64,000 bases of DNA from Dongia rigui (GTDB taxonomy: Bacteria > Pseudomonadota > Alphaproteobacteria > Dongiales > Dongiaceae). Under the pieces are notes generated by a model. The model was not told the DNA's origin. It worked only from the letters and a program-made list of their open reading frames with translations, and did not search any database. Below, piece after piece: positions 53,495-61,011 of this stretch (its first letter is position 1; every line of letters starts with the position of its first letter). A program made the position numbers and the translations under genes. The DNA is taken from positions 1,364,001 through 1,428,000 of the forward strand of contig NZ_JAXCLX010000001.1 of assembly GCF_034044635.1 (NCBI RefSeq), given 5' to 3'.

Positions 53495-54292
53495 TTAGAA
53501 CCGCCCGTACCGATAAAGATCGGTCCCATGGGTCTCGAGCCAGCGGCGGGCGGAATCCATGTTGCGGCAGATCTCGCCGCAGAGTTTCCAGAATTTCGGT
53601 CCGTGGTTCATTTCCCGCAGATGCGCCACCTCATGGGCGATGACATAGTCCATGACGTGCTTGGGCGCGAAGATGAGGCGCCAGGAGAACGCAAGCTCGC
53701 CCTCGCTGGTGCAGGAACCCCAGCGGCTCTTGGTATCGCGAATGGTGATCTTCTTGATCTTCTTTCCCACCACCTCGGCCTTGGCATAGGCGCGGGCTTC
53801 GATCTCGCGCTTGGCCTCGACCTTCAGCCAGTCCTGGACGCGGCGCGAGACATGCTCCTCATGGCCTGCAACATGGATCTCTTCCGATTCGCACCACACC
53901 ACGCCGCGCGCATTCGGCTTGTGGCTGATGCGATGCGGTGTCCCCAGAATGGGAATGATGTTGTTGTGGAGGAACGGCACCGGTTCGTGCAGTTGATCGA
54001 GATGCTGCTCGATCCAATCCTTGTTGCTTAACGCAAATCGCTTGCCTTCATCGCGCGAAGTGCGTTTCGGCAGCACCACGATGATCGATGAATTGCCGTG
54101 ATCCAAGCGCAGGATGATGCGTTGCGCGCGCTTGTTCTGCTTGAACACCAGCGGCACTTTGCGCGTGGCGAAATTGAGCATGTGGATGTCGCTCACTTCG
54201 GGCATGGAGCGACGCTTGGCGCGCGGCTTATCAACTGCCGGCACGCGCCCCGCGCTTAACGACTTAGCTAGGTTTTTCGCGACTTTCCGCAT
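53495..54292 (-). CDS. YgjP-type (DUF45) SprT-like metallopeptidase
   Basis: A 265-residue protein with the zinc-peptidase motif HEVAHLREMNHGPKFW (HExxH with a third His six residues on), preceded by RDTKSRWGSCTSEGELAFSWRLI, which is the DUF45/YgjP signature. The N-terminal 50 residues are basic and probably disordered. ATG 54292 (MRKVAKN) is chosen; an in-frame start 57 nt upstream adds a hydrophobic stretch that could be real. Convergent with the Sua5-type gene. Substrate unknown. Confidence 0.87.
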   Translation of the reverse strand: MRKVAKNLAKSLSAGRVPAVDKPRAKRRSMPEVSDIHMLNFATRKVPLVFKQNKRAQRIILRLDHGNSSIIVVLPKRTSRDEGKRFALSNKDWIEQHLDQLHEPVPFLHNNIIPILGTPHRISHKPNARGVVWCESEEIHVAGHEEHVSRRVQDWLKVEAKREIEARAYAKAEVVGKKIKKITIRDTKSRWGSCTSEGELAFSWRLIFAPKHVMDYVIAHEVAHLREMNHGPKFWKLCGEICRNMDSARRWLETHGTDLYRYGRF

Positions 54293-54373
54293 GGTGGTCA
54301 AAAACAATCCACATATCCCCAGGGTTACCCAATTTCCCCTGGCGACCACTTTACGGCGCCGCTCGTGACGACT

Positions 54374-55318
54374 TCAACCGGTTACTCTTTTTTTGCCAGC
54401 AGACCCGCTATGCGTCGTTAACGATTGCGATTCCGCCCGGATAAGGGCCTGTTTTCGTTCAGGACCCCAGGCATAGCCGCCGATAGCCCCGTCATTACGC
54501 AAAACACGGTGGCAGGGAATGGCAACAGCCACCGGGTTGCGCCCGCAGGTATTGCCCACCGCCCGGGCAGCACTGGGCTGGCCGATGGCGGAAGCGACCT
54601 CGCCATAGGTCCGGGTCTCGCCGGCGGGGATTCGGGTCAGCGCCGCCCAGACCTGGCGCTGGAAGGCGGTCATGCGGATGTCCAAGGGGAGGTCCGCCCG
54701 CGGCGCCCGGCCTGAAATACGATGGAGGATTTCGCTGACATAGGGGCCAAGCGCCGTCTCGTCGGCGACGATGCTGTCGGCTTCCGGGAATTCGTCGTGG
54801 AGTTCACTGACCAGCGTCGCGTCATCCGCGCCCATCTCGACGCGGCAGAGGCCCTTCCCGGTCGCCGCCACCAGGATGCGCCCCAGGGCGGAGCTTGCCA
54901 GCGCATAGCGGATATCGGCACCCTTGCCGCCTCTGGCGTAGGAGGCCGGTGTCATGCCCAGCGCCGCCCCCGATCGTTCATAGACGCGGGAGGACGAGCC
55001 GAAGCCGGCATCGAAGGTCGCTGCCGCCACGCCGGCACCGGTGCGCAGGCCCTTCTTGAACCGCGCCAGACGCAGGCTTTCCTCATAATCGCGGGGGGAG
55101 ACACCCATGACGCGCTTGAACTGGCGCTGCAGGTGCCAGGGCGAAAGGCCGCAATGGCGTGCCAGTTCCTCCAGCGTGATCGGCCCATCCGCCTCGCTCT
55201 CCTGGCGCGCCTCGATATAAGCGGCGGCGCGCTTGACCAGGTCCGTCTTGTCGCCGCCTTGGTTCTTCGCCCGCACCATCAGGCTTCCTTCCGGCATGTC
55301 CGGTCGCTTTCCTGCCAT
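54374..55318 (-). CDS. AraC-type regulator fused to O6-methylguanine-DNA methyltransferase (Ada-like)
   Basis: A 314-residue fusion. An AraC HTH (residues about 45-130, LEELARHCGLSPWHLQRQFK) precedes the DNA methyltransferase domain with the acceptor Cys in AVAIPCHRVLRNDGAIGGYAWG. The N-terminal Ada domain with its four cysteines that repair methylphosphotriesters is missing. It starts MAGKRPDMPEGSLMVRAK, with alternative Met8 and Met14. It repairs alkylated guanine; whether it activates transcription is open. Minus-strand, 81 bp from YgjP gene's start. Confidence 0.9.
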   Translation of the reverse strand: MAGKRPDMPEGSLMVRAKNQGGDKTDLVKRAAAYIEARQESEADGPITLEELARHCGLSPWHLQRQFKRVMGVSPRDYEESLRLARFKKGLRTGAGVAAATFDAGFGSSSRVYERSGAALGMTPASYARGGKGADIRYALASSALGRILVAATGKGLCRVEMGADDATLVSELHDEFPEADSIVADETALGPYVSEILHRISGRAPRADLPLDIRMTAFQRQVWAALTRIPAGETRTYGEVASAIGQPSAARAVGNTCGRNPVAVAIPCHRVLRNDGAIGGYAWGPERKQALIRAESQSLTTHSGSAGKKRVTG

Positions 55319-55495
55319 ATCATCCTGGCATAAGGAGATAGAGCGTCGGCACAGCGCCCGCTATCCGGGTCTTGCGCCGGGAAGCTAAGATACGCCGATC
55401 AGGGCGGACCTGCATGGCCGATGCCTGATCCGTCAGGTTTCTGTCAGGCGAAGCTGACACGTTTCTGACCTAAACCGTGCGCCCAAGGAGACGTC

Positions 55496-55918
55496 ATGAC
55501 CATCCCGCCCTTTCACCTGGCCTTCCCGGTCAACGACATCGCGGCGACCGAGGCATTCTATGCCGGGTTGCTCGGCTGCAAGACCGGGCGGCGGGCGGAA
55601 AAGTGGATCGATTTCGACTTCTTCGGCCACCAGATCTCGGCCCATGTGAAGCCCGAGGAAACGGCCGCCGCCAGCACCAACCAGGTCGATGGCGACAACG
55701 TGCCGGTCCGCCATTTCGGCGCCATCCTGCCCTGGGGCGACTGGCACCGCCTCGCCGACCGCCTGAAGGCCGCCAACATCACCTTCATCATCGAACCGCA
55801 TGTCCGCTTCAAGGGCGAGGTCGGTGAACAAGCCACCATGTTCTTCAAGGACCCCAGCGGCAACGCCCTCGAATTCAAATCCTTCGAAGACCCCGCGCAA
55901 GTTTTCGCGGTGGCATAA
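55496..55918 (+). CDS. VOC-superfamily (glyoxalase-like) protein
   Basis: A 140-residue single-domain protein with two beta-alpha-beta-beta-beta units. The N-terminal [23 protein letters not shown] is a classic VOC opening. Candidate metal ligands are His7, the later His in [14 protein letters not shown] and Glu in [11 protein letters not shown]. These resemble small dioxygenase or isomerase members; the reaction is unknown. ATG 55496 follows AAGGAGACGTC. A family A repeat starts 20 bp beyond the stop. Confidence 0.86.
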   Translation: MTIPPFHLAFPVNDIAATEAFYAGLLGCKTGRRAEKWIDFDFFGHQISAHVKPEETAAASTNQVDGDNVPVRHFGAILPWGDWHRLADRLKAANITFIIEPHVRFKGEVGEQATMFFKDPSGNALEFKSFEDPAQVFAVA

Positions 55919-55937
55919 AGGAGAACCCGTCACTTGC

Positions 55938-56053
55938 AGCCCCCCCTCCCGACCTCCCCCCTGAAGGTGGGAGGAGTGGAGCGAGCTTGAACGATCAGTT
56001 GCGGCCAGAAGCCCTCCCACCTTTAGGGGGGAGGGTTGGGTGGGGGGCCGGGG
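55938..56053. repeat. Palindromic repeat family A, copy 3
   Basis: Inverted arms at 55952-55973 and 56012-56033 (one mismatch) with C-rich and G-rich outer extensions; the spacer contains GAACGATCAGTTGCGGCC. It is oriented left-to-right like copy 1 and in the opposite sense to copy 4. The sequence CGTCACTTGC (55928-55937) borders it on the left and recurs at 56420-56429. Confidence 0.85.
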
Positions 56054-56059
56054 CCAGTG

Positions 56060-56425
56060 TCAGCGTCGGCGCTGTTCTTCCGGTGTCGCCGCAATGATCT
56101 GCAGCACCCCTTCAATATTGTCAGTCACCTCGTTGTTCCAGACTCGCAGCACGCGATATCCAGCCTTATTCAGCCACGCATCACGCACGCTATCTGATTT
56201 CGACTCATCGTGCTGGCCACCGTCGACTTCGACAACGAGGTCCGCCTTGAGGCAGCAGAAATCGGCAATGTAAGGGCCGATCGGCACCTGCTTGCGAAAG
56301 ACCGCGCCGTCAATTTGACGATTGCGCAAATGCGACCAGAGTTTCTTTTCCGCCGCTGTCATGTCGCGGCGCAGGGCCTTGGCTTTTGGCAGCGTGTCGA
56401 TACGTGTGCGGAAAGATTTCGTCAC
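56060..56425 (-). CDS. DUF559 (Vsr-like) endonuclease-fold protein
   Basis: A 121-residue protein beginning VTKSFRTRIDTLPKA. RRDMTAAEKKLWSHLRNRQI and FRKQVPIGPYIADFCCLKADLVVEVDGGQHDESKSDSVRDAW are the DUF559 signature. The FxR-x(n)-IADF-x(n)-VVEVDG-x-H pattern gives a nuclease-like core (Asp, Glu and the Gln/His region) as in Vsr and PD-(D/E)xK folds. GTG 56425 is chosen, because upstream in-frame codons are inside the palindromic element. Its upstream G-rich arm ends just before the start and may act as the ribosome-binding region. It lies between two inverted copies of family A. Confidence 0.85.
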   Translation of the reverse strand: MTKSFRTRIDTLPKAKALRRDMTAAEKKLWSHLRNRQIDGAVFRKQVPIGPYIADFCCLKADLVVEVDGGQHDESKSDSVRDAWLNKAGYRVLRVWNNEVTDNIEGVLQIIAATPEEQRRR

Positions 56426-56428
56426 TTG

Positions 56429-56542
56429 CGGCCCCCCACCCAACCCTCCCCCCTAAAGGTGGGAGGGCTTTAGTCTGCGCTTGATCGTTCGTCCGTGCTC
56501 CAAACTCCTCCCACCTTTAGGGGGGAGGCCGGGAGGGGGGCC
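56429..56542. repeat. Palindromic repeat family A, copy 4 (opposite orientation)
   Basis: Perfect 22-bp inner inverted arms at 56445-56466 and 56507-56528, with outer arms to both sides. The arm nearer the DUF559 gene carries the GGGTTGGG type sequence (complement here), the farther arm the CCCGG type. So it is the mirror image of copy 3, and the DUF559 gene is flanked by the same arm type on both sides. Confidence 0.87.
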
Positions 56543-56580
56543 GATGCCAGTCTCAGAATCTCACAACGTGCCTCAGACTC

Positions 56581-57210
56581 TCACAACCGTCTGTTCACAA
56601 ACGCCACGCGCCAGGCGGCGCCGAAGCTTTGGCCTTCGATGTGGTCGAGGCGGGTCACCGAGAGGTTGTCGACCGAGAAGCCCAGCGCCCTTTCCGGTTC
56701 GATGTCGAGGGCGGCGGCAAGGGCTGCGCGGATCGAGCCGCCATGCGCCACCACGACGATGTCGTTCCCCGCATGGGCCAGCGTCAGGCGCAGCAGCGCC
56801 TTTTCTACGCGCGCCACGACGTCGGCGAAGCTTTCGCCATTGGGCGGCCGCTCGGTCGCCGGCGCGTGCCAGAAGCGATGATAGGCACCGTCGCGGCTGG
56901 CATCGAGCTCGGCATAAGTGAGGCCCTGCCAGTCGCCAAAATGCTGTTCGACCAGATCCTGTTCGATCAGCGGTGAGGCAGGATCGAGCCCGCGTCCGCG
57001 CTGCACGGCGGCCAGGGTCTGATGCGTGCGTTTGAGTTGCGTGGCGACCCAGACCGGCGAGACGGGCAGAAAACCTGCCAGCGCTGCGAACGCTTTGTCG
57101 TCGCTGCAATCGGCTTCAAGATCGTCCTGGCCATAGATGCGGCCCAGTGAGCCGATGACCGGTGCGTGGCGCACCAGCCACAGTCGCGTTTCAGTGTGAT
57201 CGGACGCCAT
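56581..57210 (-). CDS. cobC: Histidine phosphatase, probable alpha-ribazole phosphatase CobC
   Basis: A 209-residue phosphoglycerate-mutase-fold enzyme. The phospho-His motif is RHA (Arg14-His15-Ala16, LVRHAPV; the usual RHG has Ala here); the second His is in VVAHGGSIRAALAAA. Arg in KRTHQT and Glu in EQHFGDWQG complete the site. Position 12 bp after cobS supports CobC (dephosphorylation of alpha-ribazole phosphate or cobalamin phosphate). ATG 57210. Confidence 0.8.
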   Translation of the reverse strand: MASDHTETRLWLVRHAPVIGSLGRIYGQDDLEADCSDDKAFAALAGFLPVSPVWVATQLKRTHQTLAAVQRGRGLDPASPLIEQDLVEQHFGDWQGLTYAELDASRDGAYHRFWHAPATERPPNGESFADVVARVEKALLRLTLAHAGNDIVVVAHGGSIRAALAAALDIEPERALGFSVDNLSVTRLDHIEGQSFGAAWRVAFVNRRL

Positions 57211-57222
57211 GGTCTTTTCGCT

Positions 57223-58071
57223 TTAGGTCAGCGTGATGAGGTTGACCAGGATCGCCATTTCCGCCACCTGCTCGACGGCACCCAGCACGTCGCCGGTATA
57301 GCCGCCGAACTTTGCCTGCGCCAGCTTGGCGACGGCCCAGGTGGCCGCCAAGGCCGCCAGCAAGGCGACCAACGCCGCCACGGGCGCCACCGCCACGACC
57401 GCGATGATGAGGGCGATGATCAGCGACCAATTGGCGGCGGTGATGCTGGGCCGGCCGGCATCGACGGCGAGGCCGTTATTGCGGGCCAAGGGCATCCGCG
57501 CCATCACCAGCGGCAGCACGCCCCGCGCCAGGGTGTGGGCGGCGATGAGGGCACCCGCCACCAGTTCCGGCGCCCCCAGATTGGCGATGGCCGCCACCTT
57601 GATCGAGGTCGAAAAGATGAGGGCGAGGCCGCCATAGGAGCCCAGCCGACTGTCACGCAGGACTTCCAGGCGCCTTTCCACCCCGCCGCGGGCGCCCAGC
57701 GCGTCGCAGACATCGGCCCAGCCATCCTCATGCAAGGCACCTGTCACGATGCCGGTCGCGGCCACGGCAAGCAATGCCGCGAGCAGGCCAGAGAGGCCGA
57801 TCTCCATCGCCACAAAATAGACCAGGGCACCAATCAGCCCGACGATGAGGCCGGCGAAGGGAAAGGCGCGGGCCGCATTCCCGAGATGGCCGGACACGGC
57901 CGGAATCGGCAACCGGGTGAAAAACCCTAGGGCCAGGAACACATCGCGTCGCCAGGCGGCAAGACCGGCACCGAAACCGGGCCTCTCATGCGGCGGGACT
58001 TGCGCCGATGCGCCGTTGGCGGCTGGTTCGTCATCGGGTTCGTCGGGAAAGGACTGGTTGGCTTCGCTCAT
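57223..58071 (-). CDS. cobS: Adenosylcobinamide-GDP ribazoletransferase CobS
   Basis: A 282-residue inner-membrane enzyme joining adenosyl-GDP-cobinamide and alpha-ribazole. A helical hydrophobic body carries FFTRLPIPAVSGHLG and GALHEDGWADVCDALGARGG (the DG-x-AD motif), then RLEVLRDSRLGSYGGLALI. The first 40 residues are polar and longer than usual. Start ATG 58071. Divergent from cobT, in a 128-bp gap. Confidence 0.95.
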   Translation of the reverse strand: MSEANQSFPDEPDDEPAANGASAQVPPHERPGFGAGLAAWRRDVFLALGFFTRLPIPAVSGHLGNAARAFPFAGLIVGLIGALVYFVAMEIGLSGLLAALLAVAATGIVTGALHEDGWADVCDALGARGGVERRLEVLRDSRLGSYGGLALIFSTSIKVAAIANLGAPELVAGALIAAHTLARGVLPLVMARMPLARNNGLAVDAGRPSITAANWSLIIALIIAVVAVAPVAALVALLAALAATWAVAKLAQAKFGGYTGDVLGAVEQVAEMAILVNLITLT

Positions 58072-58199
58072 GTGGCTTCCTGGGGTGCCGGCCGCCGTCA
58101 GATCGGCAGCAAGGGACCTTGACGTTGTAACAAGAACCGCCCCTGGGATATAGGGACGCTTGGATCGCCCCCAAAAGGGGCCTGTGGAGTTTGAAGGTT

Positions 58200-59222
58200 A
58201 TGTTGGACAGCCAGTCGATTGCCAGCTTTGCGGAGATGCGGCGCATTGTCTCGGAGTTTCCGGGACCGGATCTCGAAGCCGCTAGGGAAGCCGCCGCCCG
58301 CGAAGGGCAGCTGACCAAGCCGGCCGGTGCCTTGGGGCGGCTTGAGGAGCTTTCCGCCTGGCTTGCCACCTGGCAGGGGAAGCAGCCCGCGGTTAATCAC
58401 CCGCGCGTCGCCGTCTTTGCCGGCAATCATGGTGTGGCGGCCTTGGGTGTCTCCGCCTTCCCGGCGGAAGTGACTCGCCAAATGGTCTTGAACTTCACCC
58501 ATGGCGGTGCGGCGGTGAACCAGCTGTGCAAGAACGCCGATGCCGACTTGCGCGTCTATGAAATGTCGCTCGACCAGCCGACCCAGGACTTCACCCAAGG
58601 CCCGGCGCTCAGCGAAGCCGAAGCCTCGCGCGCCATGGCCTATGGCATGATGGCGGTCGAGCCTGGTGTCGATCTCCTCTGCGTGGGTGAGATGGGTATC
58701 GCCAACACCACGGCGGCCTCGGCCATCGCCGCCGCCCTCTTCGGCGGCACCGGCACCGATTGGGCGGGGCCTGGCACCGGCGTCCACGGCGCGCAGCTCA
58801 GCCGCAAGGCCGAGGTGATCGACATGGGTCTTGCCAAACATCGCGCCGTGTTCGACGACCCCTTCGCCATCATGGCGGCCCTCGGCGGGCATGAACTGGC
58901 GGCCATCACCGGCGCCGTCATCGCCGCGCGCATCGCCCGCGTGCCGGTCATCCTCGATGGCTTTGCCACCACCGTCGCTGCTTCCATACTGTTGAAGCTC
59001 GATCCACACGCCCTCGATCACTGCGTCGTCGCGCATTGCTCGGCCGAGCCCGGCCATCGCAAACTCTTGGAGAAAATTGCCAAGAAGCCGCTGCTTGATT
59101 TCGGCATGCGGCTGGGCGAGGCTTCCGGCGCTGCTTTGTGCATTCCGATTCTGCGCGCGGCGGCGCTCTGCCACACCGGCATGGCGACCTTCGCCGAAGC
59201 GGGTGTGAGCGACAAGGATTAG
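58200..59222 (+). CDS. cobT: Nicotinate-nucleotide--dimethylbenzimidazole phosphoribosyltransferase CobT
   Basis: A 340-residue enzyme that makes alpha-ribazole 5'-phosphate. Blocks LTKPAGALGRLEELSAWLA, VAVFAGNHGVAALGVSAFP, GEMGIANTTAASAIAAAL and the C-terminal FGMRLGEASGAALCIPIL (catalytic Glu) are characteristic. ATG 58200 (MLDSQSIASF) is preferred over an in-frame TTG 9 nt upstream. The divergent region toward cobS shows no cobalamin riboswitch consensus. Confidence 0.96.
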   Translation: MLDSQSIASFAEMRRIVSEFPGPDLEAAREAAAREGQLTKPAGALGRLEELSAWLATWQGKQPAVNHPRVAVFAGNHGVAALGVSAFPAEVTRQMVLNFTHGGAAVNQLCKNADADLRVYEMSLDQPTQDFTQGPALSEAEASRAMAYGMMAVEPGVDLLCVGEMGIANTTAASAIAAALFGGTGTDWAGPGTGVHGAQLSRKAEVIDMGLAKHRAVFDDPFAIMAALGGHELAAITGAVIAARIARVPVILDGFATTVAASILLKLDPHALDHCVVAHCSAEPGHRKLLEKIAKKPLLDFGMRLGEASGAALCIPILRAAALCHTGMATFAEAGVSDKD

Positions 59223-59236
59223 GGCCCACCTCTTCG

Positions 59237-59270
59237 CCGTCATCCCGGGGCGAAGCTCCGGGCATGACGG
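59237..59270. repeat. Palindromic repeat family C, copy 3 (single hairpin)
   Basis: CCGTCATCCCGGGGCGAAGC followed by TCCGGGCATGACGG folds as one imperfect hairpin; only one half of the paired unit seen at 5164 and 36020 is present. It lies in the 60-bp gap between cobT and the next gene, close to that gene's start. Confidence 0.7.
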
Positions 59271-59282
59271 TTGAAAGAGAGC

Positions 59283-60461
59283 ATGTCCCAGGAACTCGCC
59301 CGCGCCTTTCTGCTCGATCGTCTCGGCCTCCGGGGCCCATTTTGGAAAACCGAGGAAGCGGGTGCCAGGGCCGTGGGCCTCGGCATGATGCAGATCGACA
59401 GCATCCGCTCGACCGGCCTGCGCAATCACGAGATCGCCTGGATCACGCGCACGGACGCGCCCATCCCCGCCCTCTACGACCTCTATTACCGCGACCGGGC
59501 GATGCTGGAGACGCACTACCCGCTGTTTGCAACACGGCGCGACTGGGTGCCGTTCTTCCTCAAGGATTTCAACAAGGCCGTCAATCAGGAGCGGCTGAAG
59601 GAATTCCGCCCGCTGATGCGCCAGGTGAAGAAGCATATCGCGGAAAACGGCCCGGTCTCGCCGGCCGATCTCGATTCAGAGCGCGTCATCGGCGGCTTCA
59701 ACACCATCAAGGCGACGACCCGGGCGCTCGAATATCTCTATCACACGGGGCAGGTGCAGATCAGCGGCCGCTCGAAGAATTTCCACCGCCTGTTCGATCT
59801 CACGGAGCGCGTGGCGCCGGAACTGTTGAATCCGGTGGCCGATTACCGCACCGCGCACAAATCCTTCTTCGTGCATTCGGCGCTCTCGGTGCTGAAACTG
59901 GCGACGCCGCGGCAATTGGCCGAGCGCGTCTCGCATCACGTCGGCACCTGGCGCGGCGGCATGGCGGTGGCGAAGCGGCTCATCGAGGACGCGCTCGATC
60001 ACAACCTGATCGACTGGATCGAATCCATCGAGGGCGATACGCAGCACCGCTATCTCGCCTTGCGCTCCGATCTCGACCGCTTCATGAAAGGCGTGCCGCC
60101 GCAGGACGACACCGTGCGCCTCGTCCCCCCGCTCGACAATCTGATGTTCAGCCGCAGGCGTTTCACCGAACTCTTCGGCTTCACCTACAAATTCGAAGCC
60201 TATACGCCGGAAGATCAGCGCCGCTTCTATTTCGCCATGCCCATCCTCTATCGCGATCGCGCGGTGGGGCTCATTGACGGCCGCAAGGAAGAAGGTGCCT
60301 GGCGCATCACCGGGCTCGAGCTCTATCACGACCTGCCGCTCGAGCACCTGCGCAACGCCGTGCACCGTTTCGCCCGCATCGCGGGGTGCGACAAGATCAT
60401 CGCGGCGCCAGGACTGTCGAAGGCGCAGCGGACGGCGTTGCTGGGGAAGGTGGAGAGGTAG
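59283..60461 (+). CDS. YcaQ/AlkX-like winged-helix DNA glycosylase-family protein
   Basis: A 392-residue HTH_42-family protein. Residues 37-39 are Gln-Ile-Asp (MMQIDSI), the QxD motif of the AlkX/YcaQ subgroup, and the later LVPPLDNLMFSRRRFTELF is the conserved C-terminal block. Relatives unhook interstrand crosslinks by glycosylase action. ATG 59283 follows AAGAGAGC; an in-frame TTG 12 nt upstream is unnecessary. Length is typical. Co-oriented with cobT but probably independent. Confidence 0.87.
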   Translation: MSQELARAFLLDRLGLRGPFWKTEEAGARAVGLGMMQIDSIRSTGLRNHEIAWITRTDAPIPALYDLYYRDRAMLETHYPLFATRRDWVPFFLKDFNKAVNQERLKEFRPLMRQVKKHIAENGPVSPADLDSERVIGGFNTIKATTRALEYLYHTGQVQISGRSKNFHRLFDLTERVAPELLNPVADYRTAHKSFFVHSALSVLKLATPRQLAERVSHHVGTWRGGMAVAKRLIEDALDHNLIDWIESIEGDTQHRYLALRSDLDRFMKGVPPQDDTVRLVPPLDNLMFSRRRFTELFGFTYKFEAYTPEDQRRFYFAMPILYRDRAVGLIDGRKEEGAWRITGLELYHDLPLEHLRNAVHRFARIAGCDKIIAAPGLSKAQRTALLGKVER

Positions 60462-60487
60462 CGGCCTTTTCTGAAGTCATCGCTCAC

Positions 60488-60594
60488 GGCCCCCCACCCA
60501 ACCCTCCCCCCTGAAGGTGGGAGGGCTTTAGAGCGAGATGGCCGCAACAGCGACTCCTCCCACCTTCAGGGGGGAGGTCGGGAGGGGGGCGCCA
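60488..60594. repeat. Palindromic repeat family A, copy 5
   Basis: Perfect 22-bp inverted arms at 60503-60524 and 60556-60577, with outer G/C-rich extensions to 60488 and 60594. Same orientation as copy 4. The right flank GCGCCAAGTGACGG is the complement of the left flank of copies 1 and 3. It lies between two genes of the same orientation. Confidence 0.87.
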
Positions 60595-60615
60595 AGTGAC
60601 GGGAGTCTGCAGACC

Positions 60616-60903
60616 ATGACCGACATCGCCACCCTCATCAAAACCGGCCAGCGCGTCCGCACCCGCGACCGGCGCGACGTGGCCGGTCTTGCCCTGAACG
60701 CCGACGGCACAATCACCGGCACCGTGCCCGTGCTTGGTGCCTGCCGCTGGTCGGCCGAGGGGCGTTACCTGGACGGCCCCAGCGCCGGGGCGGGCCCGCT
60801 CGATCTGGTGGGGGTCGCCAAACCGGCCGCCGACGGCCCCCAGCACGGGTCGGTCGTGGCGCAGATCGGGGATAAAGAAGCAAAAAATTCCTGCTGCGAT
60901 TGA
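60616..60903 (+). CDS. Small hypothetical protein
   Basis: A 95-residue protein. MTDIATLIKTGQRVRTRDRRD is followed by ALNADGTITGTVPVLGACRW, a short beta-rich unit, and it ends KEAKNSCCD with paired cysteines. I recognise no family. The ATG is 14 bp from the end of a family A repeat; its ribosome-binding site (GGGAGTCTGCAGACC) is acceptable. It could encode a small cytoplasmic beta-barrel protein. Upstream in-frame codons lie in the repeat, so are excluded. Confidence 0.5.
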   Translation: MTDIATLIKTGQRVRTRDRRDVAGLALNADGTITGTVPVLGACRWSAEGRYLDGPSAGAGPLDLVGVAKPAADGPQHGSVVAQIGDKEAKNSCCD

Positions 60904-61011
60904 CGAAATACCAGGGATCTTACCCCCTGATGTAAAGCCGACATCGCGGTGTCATCCGCCTGTCACACATGCCATGGCACAAACCCGCCCATGTTGCAGA
61001 CGAAGGTGGAT

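Noticed and set aside
58072-58199. Possible cobalamin riboswitch between cobS and cobT
   Set aside because: The region is short and I do not see the B12 box or the expected paired stems; only a small CCCCAAAAGGGG hairpin is present.
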